From: an uncultured Lachnospiraceae bacterium
GTDB taxonomy: Bacteria; Bacillota; Clostridia; Lachnospirales; Lachnospiraceae
Direction: 5' to 3'
Assembly (NCBI GenBank): GCA_910585075.1
Contig: CAJUED010000016.1
Span: forward strand, 1-64,000
Length of the DNA: 64,000 bases
The notes beneath the pieces are model-generated. The model was not told the origin of the DNA, ran no database searches, and worked only from the letters and a program-made list of their open reading frames with translations. The translations under genes were made by a program, and so were the position numbers. This document shows positions 25,243-34,016 of this stretch, one piece after another; positions within the stretch are counted from its first letter, which is position 1, and the number at the start of each line of letters is the position of its first letter.

Positions 25243-26502
25243 TTATTTCAGCGGATTTTTGTAAAATTCCCTAAAGCTTGTATATCCTTCCTTGGTCAAC
25301 TGCTCTTTCTGGAATTTTTTGTTCTTATTCATCCGTACTACCAATACCTGTCTGCCTTCCTTCCGCTCCTCCTGAGCCTTTGCAATTACCCTGCAGAGCT
25401 CCTCACCGGGAAGTCCTTTTTCCAGAAGATAGGCAACCTTTTCAGGCTGGCCCTCCATCTGAAAGCCGTTTTCCATCAGCAGTAATATAATCCTCTCAAA
25501 TCCAATAGAAAAACCGCATGCCGGCACATCGTTGCCTGTAAATCTGCCCACCATCTTGTCGTATCTTCCGCCGCCGCCGCAGCTTCCGCCAAATTCAGGC
25601 ATGGCTATTTCAAAAATGGTTCCTGTATAGTAGGACATTCCTCTTACCAGCGTAGGGTCAAATACCAGCTCAAAGTCGGCGCTTTTGGTGGTCTGCACAC
25701 TGTCCATAATCTCCTGAAGGCTGCTTTTTACATCATCCTCCAAAAAGCTGCCTAATTCATCAGCCAGATAGGCAAGGCTGTTCTCTGCTTCCTCCATTCC
25801 TCTGAAAAGGCCAAGGTATTTATCCACGCTTTCCTTGGCAAAGCCATTTACAAGAAGCTCCGCTTCCACACCACCAAGACCGATTTTATCCATTTTATCT
25901 AAAGTAATGAACACACTGTCGTAGGCTTCCTCATCAAATCCACTGTAGGCAGCCATAGCCTTTAAAATCCTTCTCTCGTTAATTCTGATTTGAAAGTTCT
26001 TAAATCCCAGCCTGCCCAGGGTGGTGGTGGTTGCCAGGATCAATTCTATTTCCGCTAAATTGGAGGGTTCTCCCAAAATGTCAATATCGCACTGCATAAA
26101 CTGGCGGTAACGCCCTCTCTGAGGCCTGTCCGCCCTCCACACATTTCCCATCTGGAGCGCCTTAAAAGGGCTTGGCAGTTCATTGGCATGGGCCGCATAA
26201 AACCGCACAAGGGGAACCGTAAGGTCATAGCGAAGTCCGCCGTCCACCAGATCCTTTTCACTTTCCGCAGTTTCCAGATTCAGCTTTTCACCTCTTTTTA
26301 AAATTTTAAAAATCAGTTTTTCGTTCTCGCCGCCCTGTTTGCTGCTGAGATTTTCAATATTTTCCACACAGGGGGTTTCAATGGATGTAAACCCAAATTC
26401 CCTGTAAGTTTCCTTGATTACGCCAATCACATAATCCCGAATCTGCATTTCCTCAGGTAAAATATCCTTCATGCCGGTAACCGGCTTTTTGCTAAGCGCC
26501 AT
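25243..26502 (-). CDS. hisS: Histidyl-tRNA synthetase HisS with divergent C-terminus
   Basis: About 419 residues. It charges tRNA-His in the cytoplasm. Class II motifs are present: the N-terminal VTGMKDILPEEMQIRDY, motif 2 with VWRADRPQRGRYRQFMQCDIDILG, the histidine loop LVRGMSYYTGTIFEI, and motif 3 ACGFSIGFERIILLL. The loop argues against HisZ. The C-terminal anticodon-binding domain is unusual: after about residue 330 it is short and lacks the usual Lys-rich KxxKQFKYADK block, ending instead NKNKKFQKEQLTKEGYTSFREFY. The start at 26502 has GGGAG 9 bases upstream; an ATG at 26517 lies inside that site. It heads the series with the PPTase and DUF2142 genes. No T-box was seen upstream. Confidence 0.9.
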   Translation of the reverse strand: MALSKKPVTGMKDILPEEMQIRDYVIGVIKETYREFGFTSIETPCVENIENLSSKQGGENEKLIFKILKRGEKLNLETAESEKDLVDGGLRYDLTVPLVRFYAAHANELPSPFKALQMGNVWRADRPQRGRYRQFMQCDIDILGEPSNLAEIELILATTTTLGRLGFKNFQIRINERRILKAMAAYSGFDEEAYDSVFITLDKMDKIGLGGVEAELLVNGFAKESVDKYLGLFRGMEEAENSLAYLADELGSFLEDDVKSSLQEIMDSVQTTKSADFELVFDPTLVRGMSYYTGTIFEIAMPEFGGSCGGGGRYDKMVGRFTGNDVPACGFSIGFERIILLLMENGFQMEGQPEKVAYLLEKGLPGEELCRVIAKAQEERKEGRQVLVVRMNKNKKFQKEQLTKEGYTSFREFYKNPLK

Positions 26503-26657
26503 ATTCTTAACTCCCATCCTTATTCCCGCGAGCAGCGAATCAAAAGCATGCCTGCTGCGGGGTATTTTGACTTAGAAACCACATATACCGTGTAACTGCC
26601 TTACAATTTTACACTTTTTCCTTTCATATTGCAACCCATGCAGCTATACAAAATTTC

Positions 26658-26686
26658 TTGCACTTCCCGCTTTCGTGTACTATAAT
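26658..26686 (+). promoter_or_regulatory. Promoter of the DAHP synthase gene
   Basis: TTGCAC (26658-26663), 17 bases, TATAAT (26681-26686), about 75 bases before the start codon. Confidence 0.75.
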
Positions 26687-26761
26687 GTACGAGGTCAGTT
26701 TTTTGCATAAAAATACAGCTTTCTGCAAATATGTCCACTATATGATATGGAGGTTGATGAT

Positions 26762-27790
26762 ATGTCATTTGAATTTATAAGAAAATTACCCACCCCGGAA
26801 GAAATCAGACAGCAGTTTCCCATTCCGGAAGAACTTGCCCTTCTGAAAAAAGAAAGGGACCGGGAAATCCGTGATGTGATAATGGGCAAAAGCAACAAGT
26901 TTCTTGTGATTATCGGTCCCTGTTCGGCGGACAATGAGGACGCGGTCTGCGATTATGTGGTCCGTCTTTCCAAATTAAATGAACAGGTAAAGGATAAGCT
27001 GATTCTGATTCCCCGGATTTACACCAATAAACCCAGAACCACCGGTGAAGGGTATAAGGGGATTGTACATCAGCCGGACCCGGAACAACAGCCTGATTTT
27101 CTGGCAGGCCTGATTGCCATGCGGAAAATGCATATCCGGGCCATTGCGGAATCCGGCCTTACAGCGGCGGATGAGATGCTTTATCCTGACAACTGGGGAT
27201 ATGTATCCGATATTTTATCCTATGTGGCCATTGGCGCCCGTTCCGTGGAAGACCAGCAGCATCGGATTGTGGTCAGTGGTTTTGACGTTCCTATCGGAAT
27301 GAAGAATCCCACCAGTGGGAATCTCACCGTCATGCTCAACTCCGTGTATGCTTCCCAGCATCCCCACTCCTTTATCTACAGAGGGTGGGAGGTTAAGACA
27401 AACGGCAATGACCTGGCCCACACGGTCCTGCGCGGGGCCTCCAACAAACATGGCGGCTATCTTCCCAATTATCATTATGAAGATTTAAATCTGCTCCTGA
27501 ATCTGTACAATGAACGGGACCTGAAAAACCCTGCCGCAGTTATCGACACAAACCACAGCAACTCCAACAAACAGTTTGAGCAGCAGGTTCGTATTGTAAA
27601 AGAGGTTATGCACAGCCGTAAGTTAAATCCCGATATCCACAGCCTTGTAAAAGGCGTTATGATTGAAAGCTATATTGAGGAAGGCTGCCAGAAAGTGGGC
27701 GGCGGCATTTACGGCAAGTCCATCACGGACCCCTGCCTCGGATGGGAAGATTCCAAACAACTGATTTATGATATTGCGGAATACGAATAA
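26762..27790 (+). CDS. aroF: DAHP synthase, AroF/AroG class I
   Basis: About 342 residues. It condenses phosphoenolpyruvate and erythrose 4-phosphate to DAHP, the first step of aromatic amino acid synthesis. Class I-alpha signatures include IIGPCSADNEDAVCDYV, IPRIYTNKPRTTGEGYKGIVHQPD, WGYVSDILSYVAIGARSVEDQQHR, PIGMKNPTSGNL and IDTNHSNSNKQFEQQ, covering the metal and phosphoenolpyruvate ligands. No chorismate mutase domain is fused. The start at 26762 has GGAGG 9 bases upstream; an ATG 15 bases earlier directly precedes that site. It is monocistronic with its own promoter. Feedback specificity (Phe or Tyr) cannot be read from this sequence. Confidence 0.95.
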   Translation: MSFEFIRKLPTPEEIRQQFPIPEELALLKKERDREIRDVIMGKSNKFLVIIGPCSADNEDAVCDYVVRLSKLNEQVKDKLILIPRIYTNKPRTTGEGYKGIVHQPDPEQQPDFLAGLIAMRKMHIRAIAESGLTAADEMLYPDNWGYVSDILSYVAIGARSVEDQQHRIVVSGFDVPIGMKNPTSGNLTVMLNSVYASQHPHSFIYRGWEVKTNGNDLAHTVLRGASNKHGGYLPNYHYEDLNLLLNLYNERDLKNPAAVIDTNHSNSNKQFEQQVRIVKEVMHSRKLNPDIHSLVKGVMIESYIEEGCQKVGGGIYGKSITDPCLGWEDSKQLIYDIAEYE

Positions 27791-27799
27791 GCTTTTTAC

Positions 27800-27822
27800 A
27801 ACAATGACTTTAACTCATTGTT
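27800..27822 (+). terminator. Weak hairpin after aroF
   Basis: AACAATGA and TCATTGTT arms with a 7-base loop, 10 bases after the stop; T-run weak. Confidence 0.4.
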
Positions 27823-27833
27823 CACGAAAAAAT

Positions 27834-27858
27834 GAGCCGGCATAACAACTGCCGGCTC
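27834..27858 (-). terminator. Terminator of the lipoprotein gene
   Basis: GAGCCGGCA (27834-27842) and TGCCGGCTC (27850-27858), a perfect 9-bp stem. On the minus strand it is followed by ATTTTTT. Confidence 0.8.
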
Positions 27859-27870
27859 AACGTATTGACT

Positions 27871-27907
27871 CAATAAGGCTCCGCACAAAGCGTAACCGCC
27901 TTTGAAC
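27871..27907 (-). repeat. Dispersed 34-bp intergenic repeat, copy 4
   Basis: Minus-strand reading GTTCAAAGGCGGTTACGCTT then TGTGCGGAGCCTTATTG. It lies between the lipoprotein stop and its terminator, so it is part of that transcript. Confidence 0.55.
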
Positions 27908-27918
27908 GTATTTCCTGA

Positions 27919-28566
27919 CTACTCATCCTTCGCTAGGTTTACCTCTCCTTCCCGCACCAGACGGATTTCCCCGTCTGAAATTTCAAAATCCGCCATCAGT
28001 TCGTCATCTGACATCTGGCTATAGGTTACGGTGTATGTATGCTCCGCCAGGATCAAATAGGTCAGCTGCTCAATTTCACCGTCCTCCACCCCATACGAGC
28101 TTCGAATCTTGTAAGCAGGAACCCCTTCCATATCAATCTCCTCGAAGGACTCAATTTCCATCTCAATGTCCTGACCGGCTTCTTCAAAGGCTTCTTCCAT
28201 TATTTCTTTGTAGCTCTCCTTTGTAAGGTCCTTCGCCACCTTGCCGTCCCCGTCTCCCTCAGAGACCGTATAATATATATTGGACGAGTCAAGAGGACTT
28301 CTCTCATGGACATACATGCCGGGAATCTCCTCCGATTCCTGATATCCAACCGGAATCAGCACCGCACAGCAGTTCACCTGCTCGCCGCCGCTCTCGGCCC
28401 CCTTACTCTTAAGTTCAAATTCTTTCATTTCTATGAATCCATTTGATTCTATGTAATCCACATCCTGCCCCTCCTCCGACCGGATGCCTGCCACCGTAAC
28501 CACTTCCTTACTGCATCCCGACAGAAGAAAGGCGGAAAGCGCCAGAAAAATTATTTTCTTTTTCAT
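27919..28566 (-). CDS. Small secreted lipoprotein
   Basis: 215 residues. The N-terminus MKKKIIFLALSAFLLSGCSK is a classic lipoprotein signal with lipobox LSGC, so the protein is anchored outside the membrane. The rest is acidic and looks like a compact beta-rich domain (CCAVLIPVGYQES, DSSNIYYTVSEGDG, YLILAEHTYTVTYSQMSDDE), as in several uncharacterised Clostridia lipoproteins. Function unknown. It is monocistronic, with a clear terminator and a copy of the dispersed repeat in its 3' region. The ribosome site (AAGGG) is about 15 bases from the ATG, so translation may be weak. Confidence 0.75.
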   Translation of the reverse strand: MKKKIIFLALSAFLLSGCSKEVVTVAGIRSEEGQDVDYIESNGFIEMKEFELKSKGAESGGEQVNCCAVLIPVGYQESEEIPGMYVHERSPLDSSNIYYTVSEGDGDGKVAKDLTKESYKEIMEEAFEEAGQDIEMEIESFEEIDMEGVPAYKIRSSYGVEDGEIEQLTYLILAEHTYTVTYSQMSDDELMADFEISDGEIRLVREGEVNLAKDE

Positions 28567-28685
28567 ATAAAATCAACATACCCTTCCCAAAAATTCACTA
28601 CATTATCCATTTAATCACATTTCTTAAAGGATGGCAAGCTTCCCTGCCTCCTTCCGGAAATTTCCTGTAACATTTTATGTATATA

Positions 28686-28717
28686 CGGACAGGCCGCCGG
28701 TATCTCATGCCTGTCCG
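28686..28717 (-). terminator. Hairpin after the DUF1540 gene
   Basis: CGGACAGGC and GCCTGTCCG arms (28686-28694, 28709-28717) form a perfect 9-bp stem with a 14-base loop, 26 bases after the stop on the minus strand. Confidence 0.6.
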
Positions 28718-28742
28718 CACATTTTCTTTATAAAATTCCGCT

Positions 28743-29057
28743 TTATTTTTCCTCAAAAGTACAACAGCATGTCTCCCTGCAGTCGCTGGCCCCACAGCCT
28801 TTGATATCCACATGGGAGGCTACACATTTATAATTACTGTTGTGTACACAGTCTGTCGCTTCACAGTCAATGCTGATGGTTTTGCTTGGATGCTCCAAAG
28901 CACTGGTAAAGCGGTCTCTGCCTGCCTCCGAAAAGCTTTCACAGCAGGTATCATCCTCACAGCAAGCATGCTTTCCGCCTACCATAATATCGCCCTTACA
29001 GCAGCATTCGCTTTTGTTATACGCACAATTGTCCACGGAACATTTTAATTCAGCCAT
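28743..29057 (-). CDS. DUF1540 cysteine-rich protein
   Basis: 104 residues with 17 cysteines. Two DUF1540-type repeats can be seen, each with a C-x4-C core: CSVDNCAYNKSECCCKGDIMV near the start and CEATDCVHNSNYKCVASHVDI near residue 65. Each is followed by a Cys cluster (CCEDDTCC and CRETCCC). The family is common in Clostridia and Bacilli and is thought to bind metal; no reaction is known. There is no signal peptide. GGAGG lies 5 bases before the ATG. The gene appears alone with a terminator-like hairpin downstream. Confidence 0.88.
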   Translation of the reverse strand: MAELKCSVDNCAYNKSECCCKGDIMVGGKHACCEDDTCCESFSEAGRDRFTSALEHPSKTISIDCEATDCVHNSNYKCVASHVDIKGCGASDCRETCCCTFEEK

Positions 29058-29254
29058 TTTTCCTCCATTCCAAAGATTGAAAATCCGCCTGGCCTTTCAG
29101 CTCACGCACATGCACCTTCCTGCGGCCGAAAATCCGCTTTTGCCCAAAACAGTCTTCAATCTTTTACCTTATTATAATAATAACCCGGCCGCGGCCGTGC
29201 AAACGAAACCGCTGCCAATTCTCCAATAATAAGTATGGCTGATTGTCCCATTCT

Positions 29255-30922
29255 CTATTCATCTTTCAAAAAAATACGATATAAATTAAACCAGTAACGC
29301 TCCTCCATGGCACTGGCCCGCTCCTGTGCCTCTATGCCGGCGTCCTGCCACTTTTCAATAATCTCATCCCTGGCCTTTCCGCTTCCCATAAACCACACCG
29401 GCCGCCCCGATGCAAGCTGATTTTTCAGTGCGGCGATTCCCGCTTCATCGGAAAATTCTCCTCCCACCAGTGGGCGCGTGTTGGGGTACATCTCCTGAAT
29501 CAAAGGCTCCGGCTGCCCATACCACAGATAAATGTCCTGGGAAAAGTAATAAGCTGCCACCGCCTGCATCTGGTCGAAATTACAGACCACAATGTCTTCA
29601 TCCCCTATCTGTGAAAAGGCCTTCTTTGTTTCATCCATCTGAACCTTTTTCCACATTTCCGCTCCGTAAAAAGAGCGGTAATTTCTAAGTCCGATCATCA
29701 CCAGGAAAAGCAAAATCGGCACTGCCACATACCTTTTATCCCGATAGGCTGAGACCAGAAGCGCAAAGCCCAGCCAGAACACCCCCAGGGCGGGAAGCAT
29801 ATACCGATAGACAAAAATGGGACGTACCAGGAAGGACGCCAGAAATCCAAACGCCACAAGGCCTGCCAGCACCGCCCCGCAACCCACAGAGAAAAAGGCC
29901 TCCCGCCTTTCTTCTTTTCTTTTTATGCCCCTTAACACAGATACAATGAGCAGTCCCCCATAGCATAAAAACAACAGCACCGCCAATATATTATTCCACG
30001 TCTCTCCTGTAAAAGACGGACGAAACAGGAATTTTGCACATCCTCCCAGACTCCGCCAGCTAAGGGGCGGAATCCAGTAATTGGCTTTCACCTGGGCCAC
30101 CTGTCTTGTGACCGCTGCCAGTATCCAGGGCAGATACCCTGCTCCACAAAAAAGGATGCTGGCAAGAAAAGGCTTTCCGTTCCTTTTTAGCCTTCCTTCC
30201 CGCCACAGCCCGGCAAACAGGTATAAATAAATCATCCCTGCCGCCGCGCAGGCAAAATAATGGGTATAACAGGCGGCCAAAAGCAGTGCTGTCATAACAC
30301 CCCAATTCATATATTCCTTCCAGGCATTTTTTTCAACATCATTTTTCCTGTGGTAGTTTTTTTCCTCACCTGCTAAGTTGGCATCTTTTGATTTTTCTTT
30401 TGCCTTGGGGGAAGAAGGGCATATTCCTTCACCCATTTCCCCTCCCATGCTTACCAGCTCATAAGCATGCAGCATTCCTGCCGTCACAAAAAACAACGCC
30501 CAGCCGTACATCCTGACCTCAACCGTGTAATCCGCCAGCTGAGGCATTGTGACAAGCAAAAAACTAAAAAGCCCTGCCGCAAACATTCCAAAATATTTTC
30601 TCACCTTTGTCAAGGCATAAGAAAGGCAGAGGAAAAAAGGCAGTACGGAGGCCAGCTTGGCAACTGTCACCTCCGAGCCCATCCTCCCGCCAAAAACAGT
30701 CAGAAAAAGCTTTACGATCATATAGTAGAGAGGCGGATGTACATCCCTGGCCGTAATGGAAATCAGTTCATCCAAGGGGCTTTTGGCCAGCCCCATTGTA
30801 AAAAGCTCATCATACCACAAATCACTGCCACCGCACAAAAACACGGAAATGCAAAGTAATCCTGCGCTAAGGGCCAGCAGCAATATTCCGGCTGTTTCAT
30901 CCCAGCTTAATCTCCGCTTCAT
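29255..30922 (-). CDS. GT39-like membrane glycosyltransferase
   Basis: 555 residues with 10 to 12 predicted membrane helices. It resembles the GT-C fold dolichyl-phosphate-mannose transferase group: after the first helix comes SDLWYDELFTMGLAKSPLDEL with the Asp-Glu pair, then TARDVHPPLYYMIVKLFLTVFGGR, the acidic loop and His-Pro-Pro pattern of that family. The donor is probably a polyprenyl-phosphate sugar (inference). A hydrophilic Lys/Asn/Glu-rich insert occurs at about residues 160-205. Its ATG overlaps the thrS stop (ATGA), so it is translationally coupled to a T-box-controlled synthetase, an unexpected pairing. Confidence 0.82.
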   Translation of the reverse strand: MKRRLSWDETAGILLLALSAGLLCISVFLCGGSDLWYDELFTMGLAKSPLDELISITARDVHPPLYYMIVKLFLTVFGGRMGSEVTVAKLASVLPFFLCLSYALTKVRKYFGMFAAGLFSFLLVTMPQLADYTVEVRMYGWALFFVTAGMLHAYELVSMGGEMGEGICPSSPKAKEKSKDANLAGEEKNYHRKNDVEKNAWKEYMNWGVMTALLLAACYTHYFACAAAGMIYLYLFAGLWREGRLKRNGKPFLASILFCGAGYLPWILAAVTRQVAQVKANYWIPPLSWRSLGGCAKFLFRPSFTGETWNNILAVLLFLCYGGLLIVSVLRGIKRKEERREAFFSVGCGAVLAGLVAFGFLASFLVRPIFVYRYMLPALGVFWLGFALLVSAYRDKRYVAVPILLFLVMIGLRNYRSFYGAEMWKKVQMDETKKAFSQIGDEDIVVCNFDQMQAVAAYYFSQDIYLWYGQPEPLIQEMYPNTRPLVGGEFSDEAGIAALKNQLASGRPVWFMGSGKARDEIIEKWQDAGIEAQERASAMEERYWFNLYRIFLKDE

Positions 30923-32886
30923 TTACAGTCTCTTTCCTGAACCTGTTCCTTACGAATTTCCTTCGTCCGGATTTCCTTACAAATCTGTTCAACAAATTCC
31001 GCCAAAGGCTTCACACCCTCGTCTCCTGCAAAACGGCTTCTCACGGACACGGTTTTGTCCGCTTCCTCCTGCTGTCCTACCACCAGCATATACGGAAGCC
31101 TTGCAAGTCTTGCCTCGCGAATCTTAAAGCCAATCTTTTCAGAGCGAGCGTCCACCTCGGCAAGCACACCGTTCTTTTTAAGTTCGGCCTGAACCTGCTT
31201 TGCATATTCCTCATATTTATCGGAAATGGGAAGCACCCTTACCTGCTCCGGACACAGCCATGTAGGGAATTTTCCTTCATACTTTTCAATCAGCCATGCC
31301 AGCGTTCTCTCATAGCATCCCATAGAAGTTCTGTGAATAATATAAGGGCGCACCTTGTCGCCATTCTGGTCAATGTAGTACATATCAAACTGCGCCGCAA
31401 GAAGGGCATCCCACTGGATGGTAATCATGGTATCCTCTTTGCCATATACATTCTTTGTGTTGATATCAATCTTCGGCCCATAAAAAGCTGCCTCGCCCAA
31501 ATCCTCCACGAAAGGAATCTGAAGCTCATTCATGATTTGCCGCATATGCTCCTGGGTTTCTTCCCAAACTTCGGGCTCTCCGATATATTTCTCTTTGTTT
31601 TCCGGATCCCACTTGGAAAGATGATAGGTCACGTCTTCCTCCACCCCAAGGGTCTTTAGACAGTGCTGTGCAAGGGCAATACAGTTTTTAAACTCCTCCA
31701 CCATCTGGTCAGGTCTTACAACCAAATGTCCCTCGGAAATCGTGAACTGACGAACCCTGGTCAGGCCATGCATCTCTCCGGAATCCTCATTTCGAAACAG
31801 AGTGGAAGTTTCACCATAACGCAGAGGCAAATCCCTGTAAGAATGCTGGGCAGCCTTGTACACATAATACTGGAAAGGACAAGTCATAGGACGCAGGGCA
31901 AAGACCTCCTTATCCTTCTCCTCGTCTCCCAGCACAAACATTCCTTCTTTATAGTGGTCCCAGTGACCGGAGATTTTATACAGATCGCTTTTAGCCATAA
32001 AAGGAGTCTTGGTCCGCACATAGCCCCACTCATTGTCTTCCAAATCCTCAATCCAGCGCTGCATGGTCTGAACCATCTTTGCTCCCTTGGGCATCAGAAG
32101 GGGAAGACCCTGTCCAATCACATCCACCGTAGTAAACAATTCCATTTCCCGGCCTAATTTATTGTGGTCACGCTGCTTAATGTTTTCCAGATACTCTAAA
32201 TATTCCGCCAACTCCTCCTTTTTCTGAAAAGCCGTTCCATAAATTCTCTGCAGCATGGCATTGTCGGAATTTCCTCTCCAGTAAGCCCCAGAGGAGGACG
32301 TCAGCTTAAAGGCCTTAATCCCTTTGGTGCTCATCAGATGGGGGCCTGCGCAAAGGTCCGTAAACTCACCCTGACTGTAAAAAGAAATCTCCGCATCCTC
32401 CGGCAAATCTCTGATAAGCTCCACCTTGTAGGGCTCGCCCTTTTCCTCCATAAATTTGATTGCTTCTTCTCTGGGCAGCGTGAAGCGCTCCAGCTTATGG
32501 CCTTCCTTGATGATTTTCTTCATCTCGGCCTCTATCTTATCCAAATCTTCTCTTGAAAAAGGTTCATGTTCAAAATCATAATAGTAGCCCGTATCAATGG
32601 AGGGACCGATTGCCAGCTTTGCCTGCGGAAACAGTCTCTTAACTGCCTCAGCCATCACATGGGAGCAGGTATGTCTTACCACCCGAAGGCCCTCCGGATC
32701 ATTTGCCGTCAAAATATTCAAACTGCAGTCCCTGTCGATCACGGTGCGCAAATCCACCACTTCGCCGTCCACTTCACCGGCGCATGCCGCTCTGGCAAGC
32801 CCCTCGCTGATATCAAGGGCAATTTCGTAAACACTTTTGGCGCCGTCATATTCCTTGGCGGAACCGTCTTTTAACATAATTTTCAT
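30919..32886 (-). CDS. thrS: Threonyl-tRNA synthetase ThrS
   Basis: About 655 residues, full length. In order: an N-terminal TGS domain (1-62, MKIMLKDGSAKEYDGAKSVYEI), the editing domain with RHTCSHVMAEAVKRLFP and FTDLCAGPHLMSTKGIKAFKL, then the class II catalytic core (MTCPFQYYVYKAAQHSYRDLPLRYGE, LTRVRQFTISEGH, PYIIHRTSMGCYERTLAWLIE) and the anticodon-binding domain (RVLPISDKYEEYAKQVQAELK). Catalytic Cys, His and His zinc ligands fit the MTCP, IIHR and related positions. The start at 32886 has GGGAGG 7 bases upstream. It is controlled by the T-box leader at 33213-33500 together with the small upstream gene. Confidence 0.97.
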   Translation of the reverse strand: MKIMLKDGSAKEYDGAKSVYEIALDISEGLARAACAGEVDGEVVDLRTVIDRDCSLNILTANDPEGLRVVRHTCSHVMAEAVKRLFPQAKLAIGPSIDTGYYYDFEHEPFSREDLDKIEAEMKKIIKEGHKLERFTLPREEAIKFMEEKGEPYKVELIRDLPEDAEISFYSQGEFTDLCAGPHLMSTKGIKAFKLTSSSGAYWRGNSDNAMLQRIYGTAFQKKEELAEYLEYLENIKQRDHNKLGREMELFTTVDVIGQGLPLLMPKGAKMVQTMQRWIEDLEDNEWGYVRTKTPFMAKSDLYKISGHWDHYKEGMFVLGDEEKDKEVFALRPMTCPFQYYVYKAAQHSYRDLPLRYGETSTLFRNEDSGEMHGLTRVRQFTISEGHLVVRPDQMVEEFKNCIALAQHCLKTLGVEEDVTYHLSKWDPENKEKYIGEPEVWEETQEHMRQIMNELQIPFVEDLGEAAFYGPKIDINTKNVYGKEDTMITIQWDALLAAQFDMYYIDQNGDKVRPYIIHRTSMGCYERTLAWLIEKYEGKFPTWLCPEQVRVLPISDKYEEYAKQVQAELKKNGVLAEVDARSEKIGFKIREARLARLPYMLVVGQQEEADKTVSVRSRFAGDEGVKPLAEFVEQICKEIRTKEIRKEQVQERDCK

Positions 32887-32888
32887 TT

Positions 32889-33107
32889 TCAATCCTCCCA
32901 TTCCATAATTTCTTCTTCGGCATCCTCATCACGACTGCCGCTGTTTCCGTTATAGCACCCGATTGTTGTAAATTTCCTGGGTGAAACCAGCATCCCAAAC
33001 ACAATTCCGCCTAAAATACACACGGCAAGTACGAGTAAAAATTCCTTCCTGCTCATTGTCTCTGTCTCACCTAATGTTTCCATAAAACTTTCCCATTTTT
33101 CTTTCAT
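32889..33107 (-). CDS. Small single-pass membrane protein between T-box and thrS
   Basis: 72 residues with one membrane helix (about 24-42, EFLLVLAVCILGGIVFGMLV) and an acidic C-terminus (SRDEDAEEEIMEWED). GGAGAAAA precedes the ATG, and the codon spacing with thrS is only 2 bases, with the thrS ribosome site inside this gene. This placement implies that it is expressed under the Thr T-box. No family recognised. The topology suggests an outside-in or inside-out anchor with an acidic tail; it could be a translation-coupling device for thrS or a functional membrane peptide. Confidence 0.7.
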   Translation of the reverse strand: MKEKWESFMETLGETETMSRKEFLLVLAVCILGGIVFGMLVSPRKFTTIGCYNGNSGSRDEDAEEEIMEWED

Positions 33108-33146
33108 TTTTTCTCCTTTCCTTTCCCGGTATATTCATTTCTACTT

Positions 33147-33201
33147 CGCGAGATGTCTCATTGCAACAAACCCCTCCGCCTCGCAAGATGTCTTATTGAA
33201 A
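33147..33201 (+). repeat. Two partial copies of the dispersed repeat 3' half
   Basis: CGCGAGATGTCTCATTG (33147-33163) and CGCAAGATGTCTTATTG (from about 33182) both match the GCGAGNCAGCTTATTG end of the 34-bp repeat and lie in tandem. Confidence 0.4.
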
Positions 33202-33212
33202 CGATATTGAAT

Positions 33213-33500
33213 AAAAAAACGCCATGCACTACATTGTAATGCATGGACGTAAATTACGCGGTTCCACCCTGCTTGTTTCTACAGACTGTGTCTGTTAAAA
33301 CCTCTCGTTTATCTTTAACGCAGATACTACGGACCGGATTGGGGTCACTCAGGGTTAGTTTTCAGATGCTTCCTGTAAGGACCTTTTCAGCACAAAACAG
33401 CTTTCTGTTTCGAAGTCCCTCTCTGATACATTTCACAGCCTACTCTTCCCGTCAACGTATTAACATATTAAGGCGCTGTCCCTTCCCGGGACGGCTTATT
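33213..33500 (-). ncRNA. T-box leader controlling thrS operon
   Basis: The minus strand carries AGGGTGGAACCGCG (plus 33257-33270), the invariant T-box sequence that pairs with the uncharged tRNA end. It is followed by a perfect terminator stem (33222-33246) and seven T. Upstream are stem I features (GGGAAGAGTA, AGAGAGGGA). A candidate specifier is ACT (Thr) in the segment ending stem I, read as GAAA-ACT-AACC at roughly 33355-33365. Uncharged tRNA-Thr would favour read-through into the small membrane gene, thrS and the glycosyltransferase. The 5' boundary is approximate. Confidence 0.93.
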
Positions 33501-33572
33501 GTATAAAATACTATCAATGCCATTATTTTATGATACTTTTTTCAATCTGTAAAGTACCAAATATTATAAATC

Positions 33573-34016
33573 CTAAAGCAGCATTTCCTCTATTATCCCG
33601 GAAGCCTCTGCTACCAGTCTGCTGCACGGTCTGGATTCATAATACTCTCTAGTCCTGGCGGAAGGCTTTGCGCTTTCTTCCCTTCCTTCAATTCCAAGCA
33701 GCTCCCGGCAGATAATTGTTCCGTTTTTTGATTTAAATTTATCCGCCATTTCTCTGACCAGAAGATAAATTTTTTCTTTGCCTTCCTCATTTGCAGGGTC
33801 TGTGTTTCCTTCCTTCAGGCCTGCCAGGAGAGCCATTGCCGACACAACACCGCATATCTCCCGCATTCTTCCCACACCGCCGCCCATAGGGCTGGCCAGT
33901 CTTAACGCAGTTTCCCGATCCATGCCAAATAAATCCGCATAAGTGGCAAACACCGATTGGGCACAGGTGTATCCCGATTCAAAGGTCTCTACAGCCTGCC
34001 TTACCCGGCTCTCCAT
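33573..34016 (-). CDS. C_GCAxxG_C_C family protein
   Basis: About 147 residues. It matches the small redox-like family named for its cysteine pattern: ETFESGYTCAQSVFATYADLFG near the start, MGGGVGRMREICGVVSAMALLAG near the middle, and a late Cys in IICRELLG and another in SRPCSRLV. In this copy the first motif is TCAQSV rather than GCAQAV. Members are thought to hold a metal or cluster, but function is not established. The ATG at 34016 overlaps the stop of the SEC-C gene (TGATG), and GGAAGGAAAGG serves as ribosome site, so the genes are coupled. Confidence 0.85.
   Translation of the reverse strand: MESRVRQAVETFESGYTCAQSVFATYADLFGMDRETALRLASPMGGGVGRMREICGVVSAMALLAGLKEGNTDPANEEGKEKIYLLVREMADKFKSKNGTIICRELLGIEGREESAKPSARTREYYESRPCSRLVAEASGIIEEMLL

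Noticed and set aside
25243..26502. HisZ instead of HisS
   Set aside because: The histidine-binding loop LVRGMSYYTGTIFEI and motif 2 are intact and no histidine biosynthesis genes are nearby.
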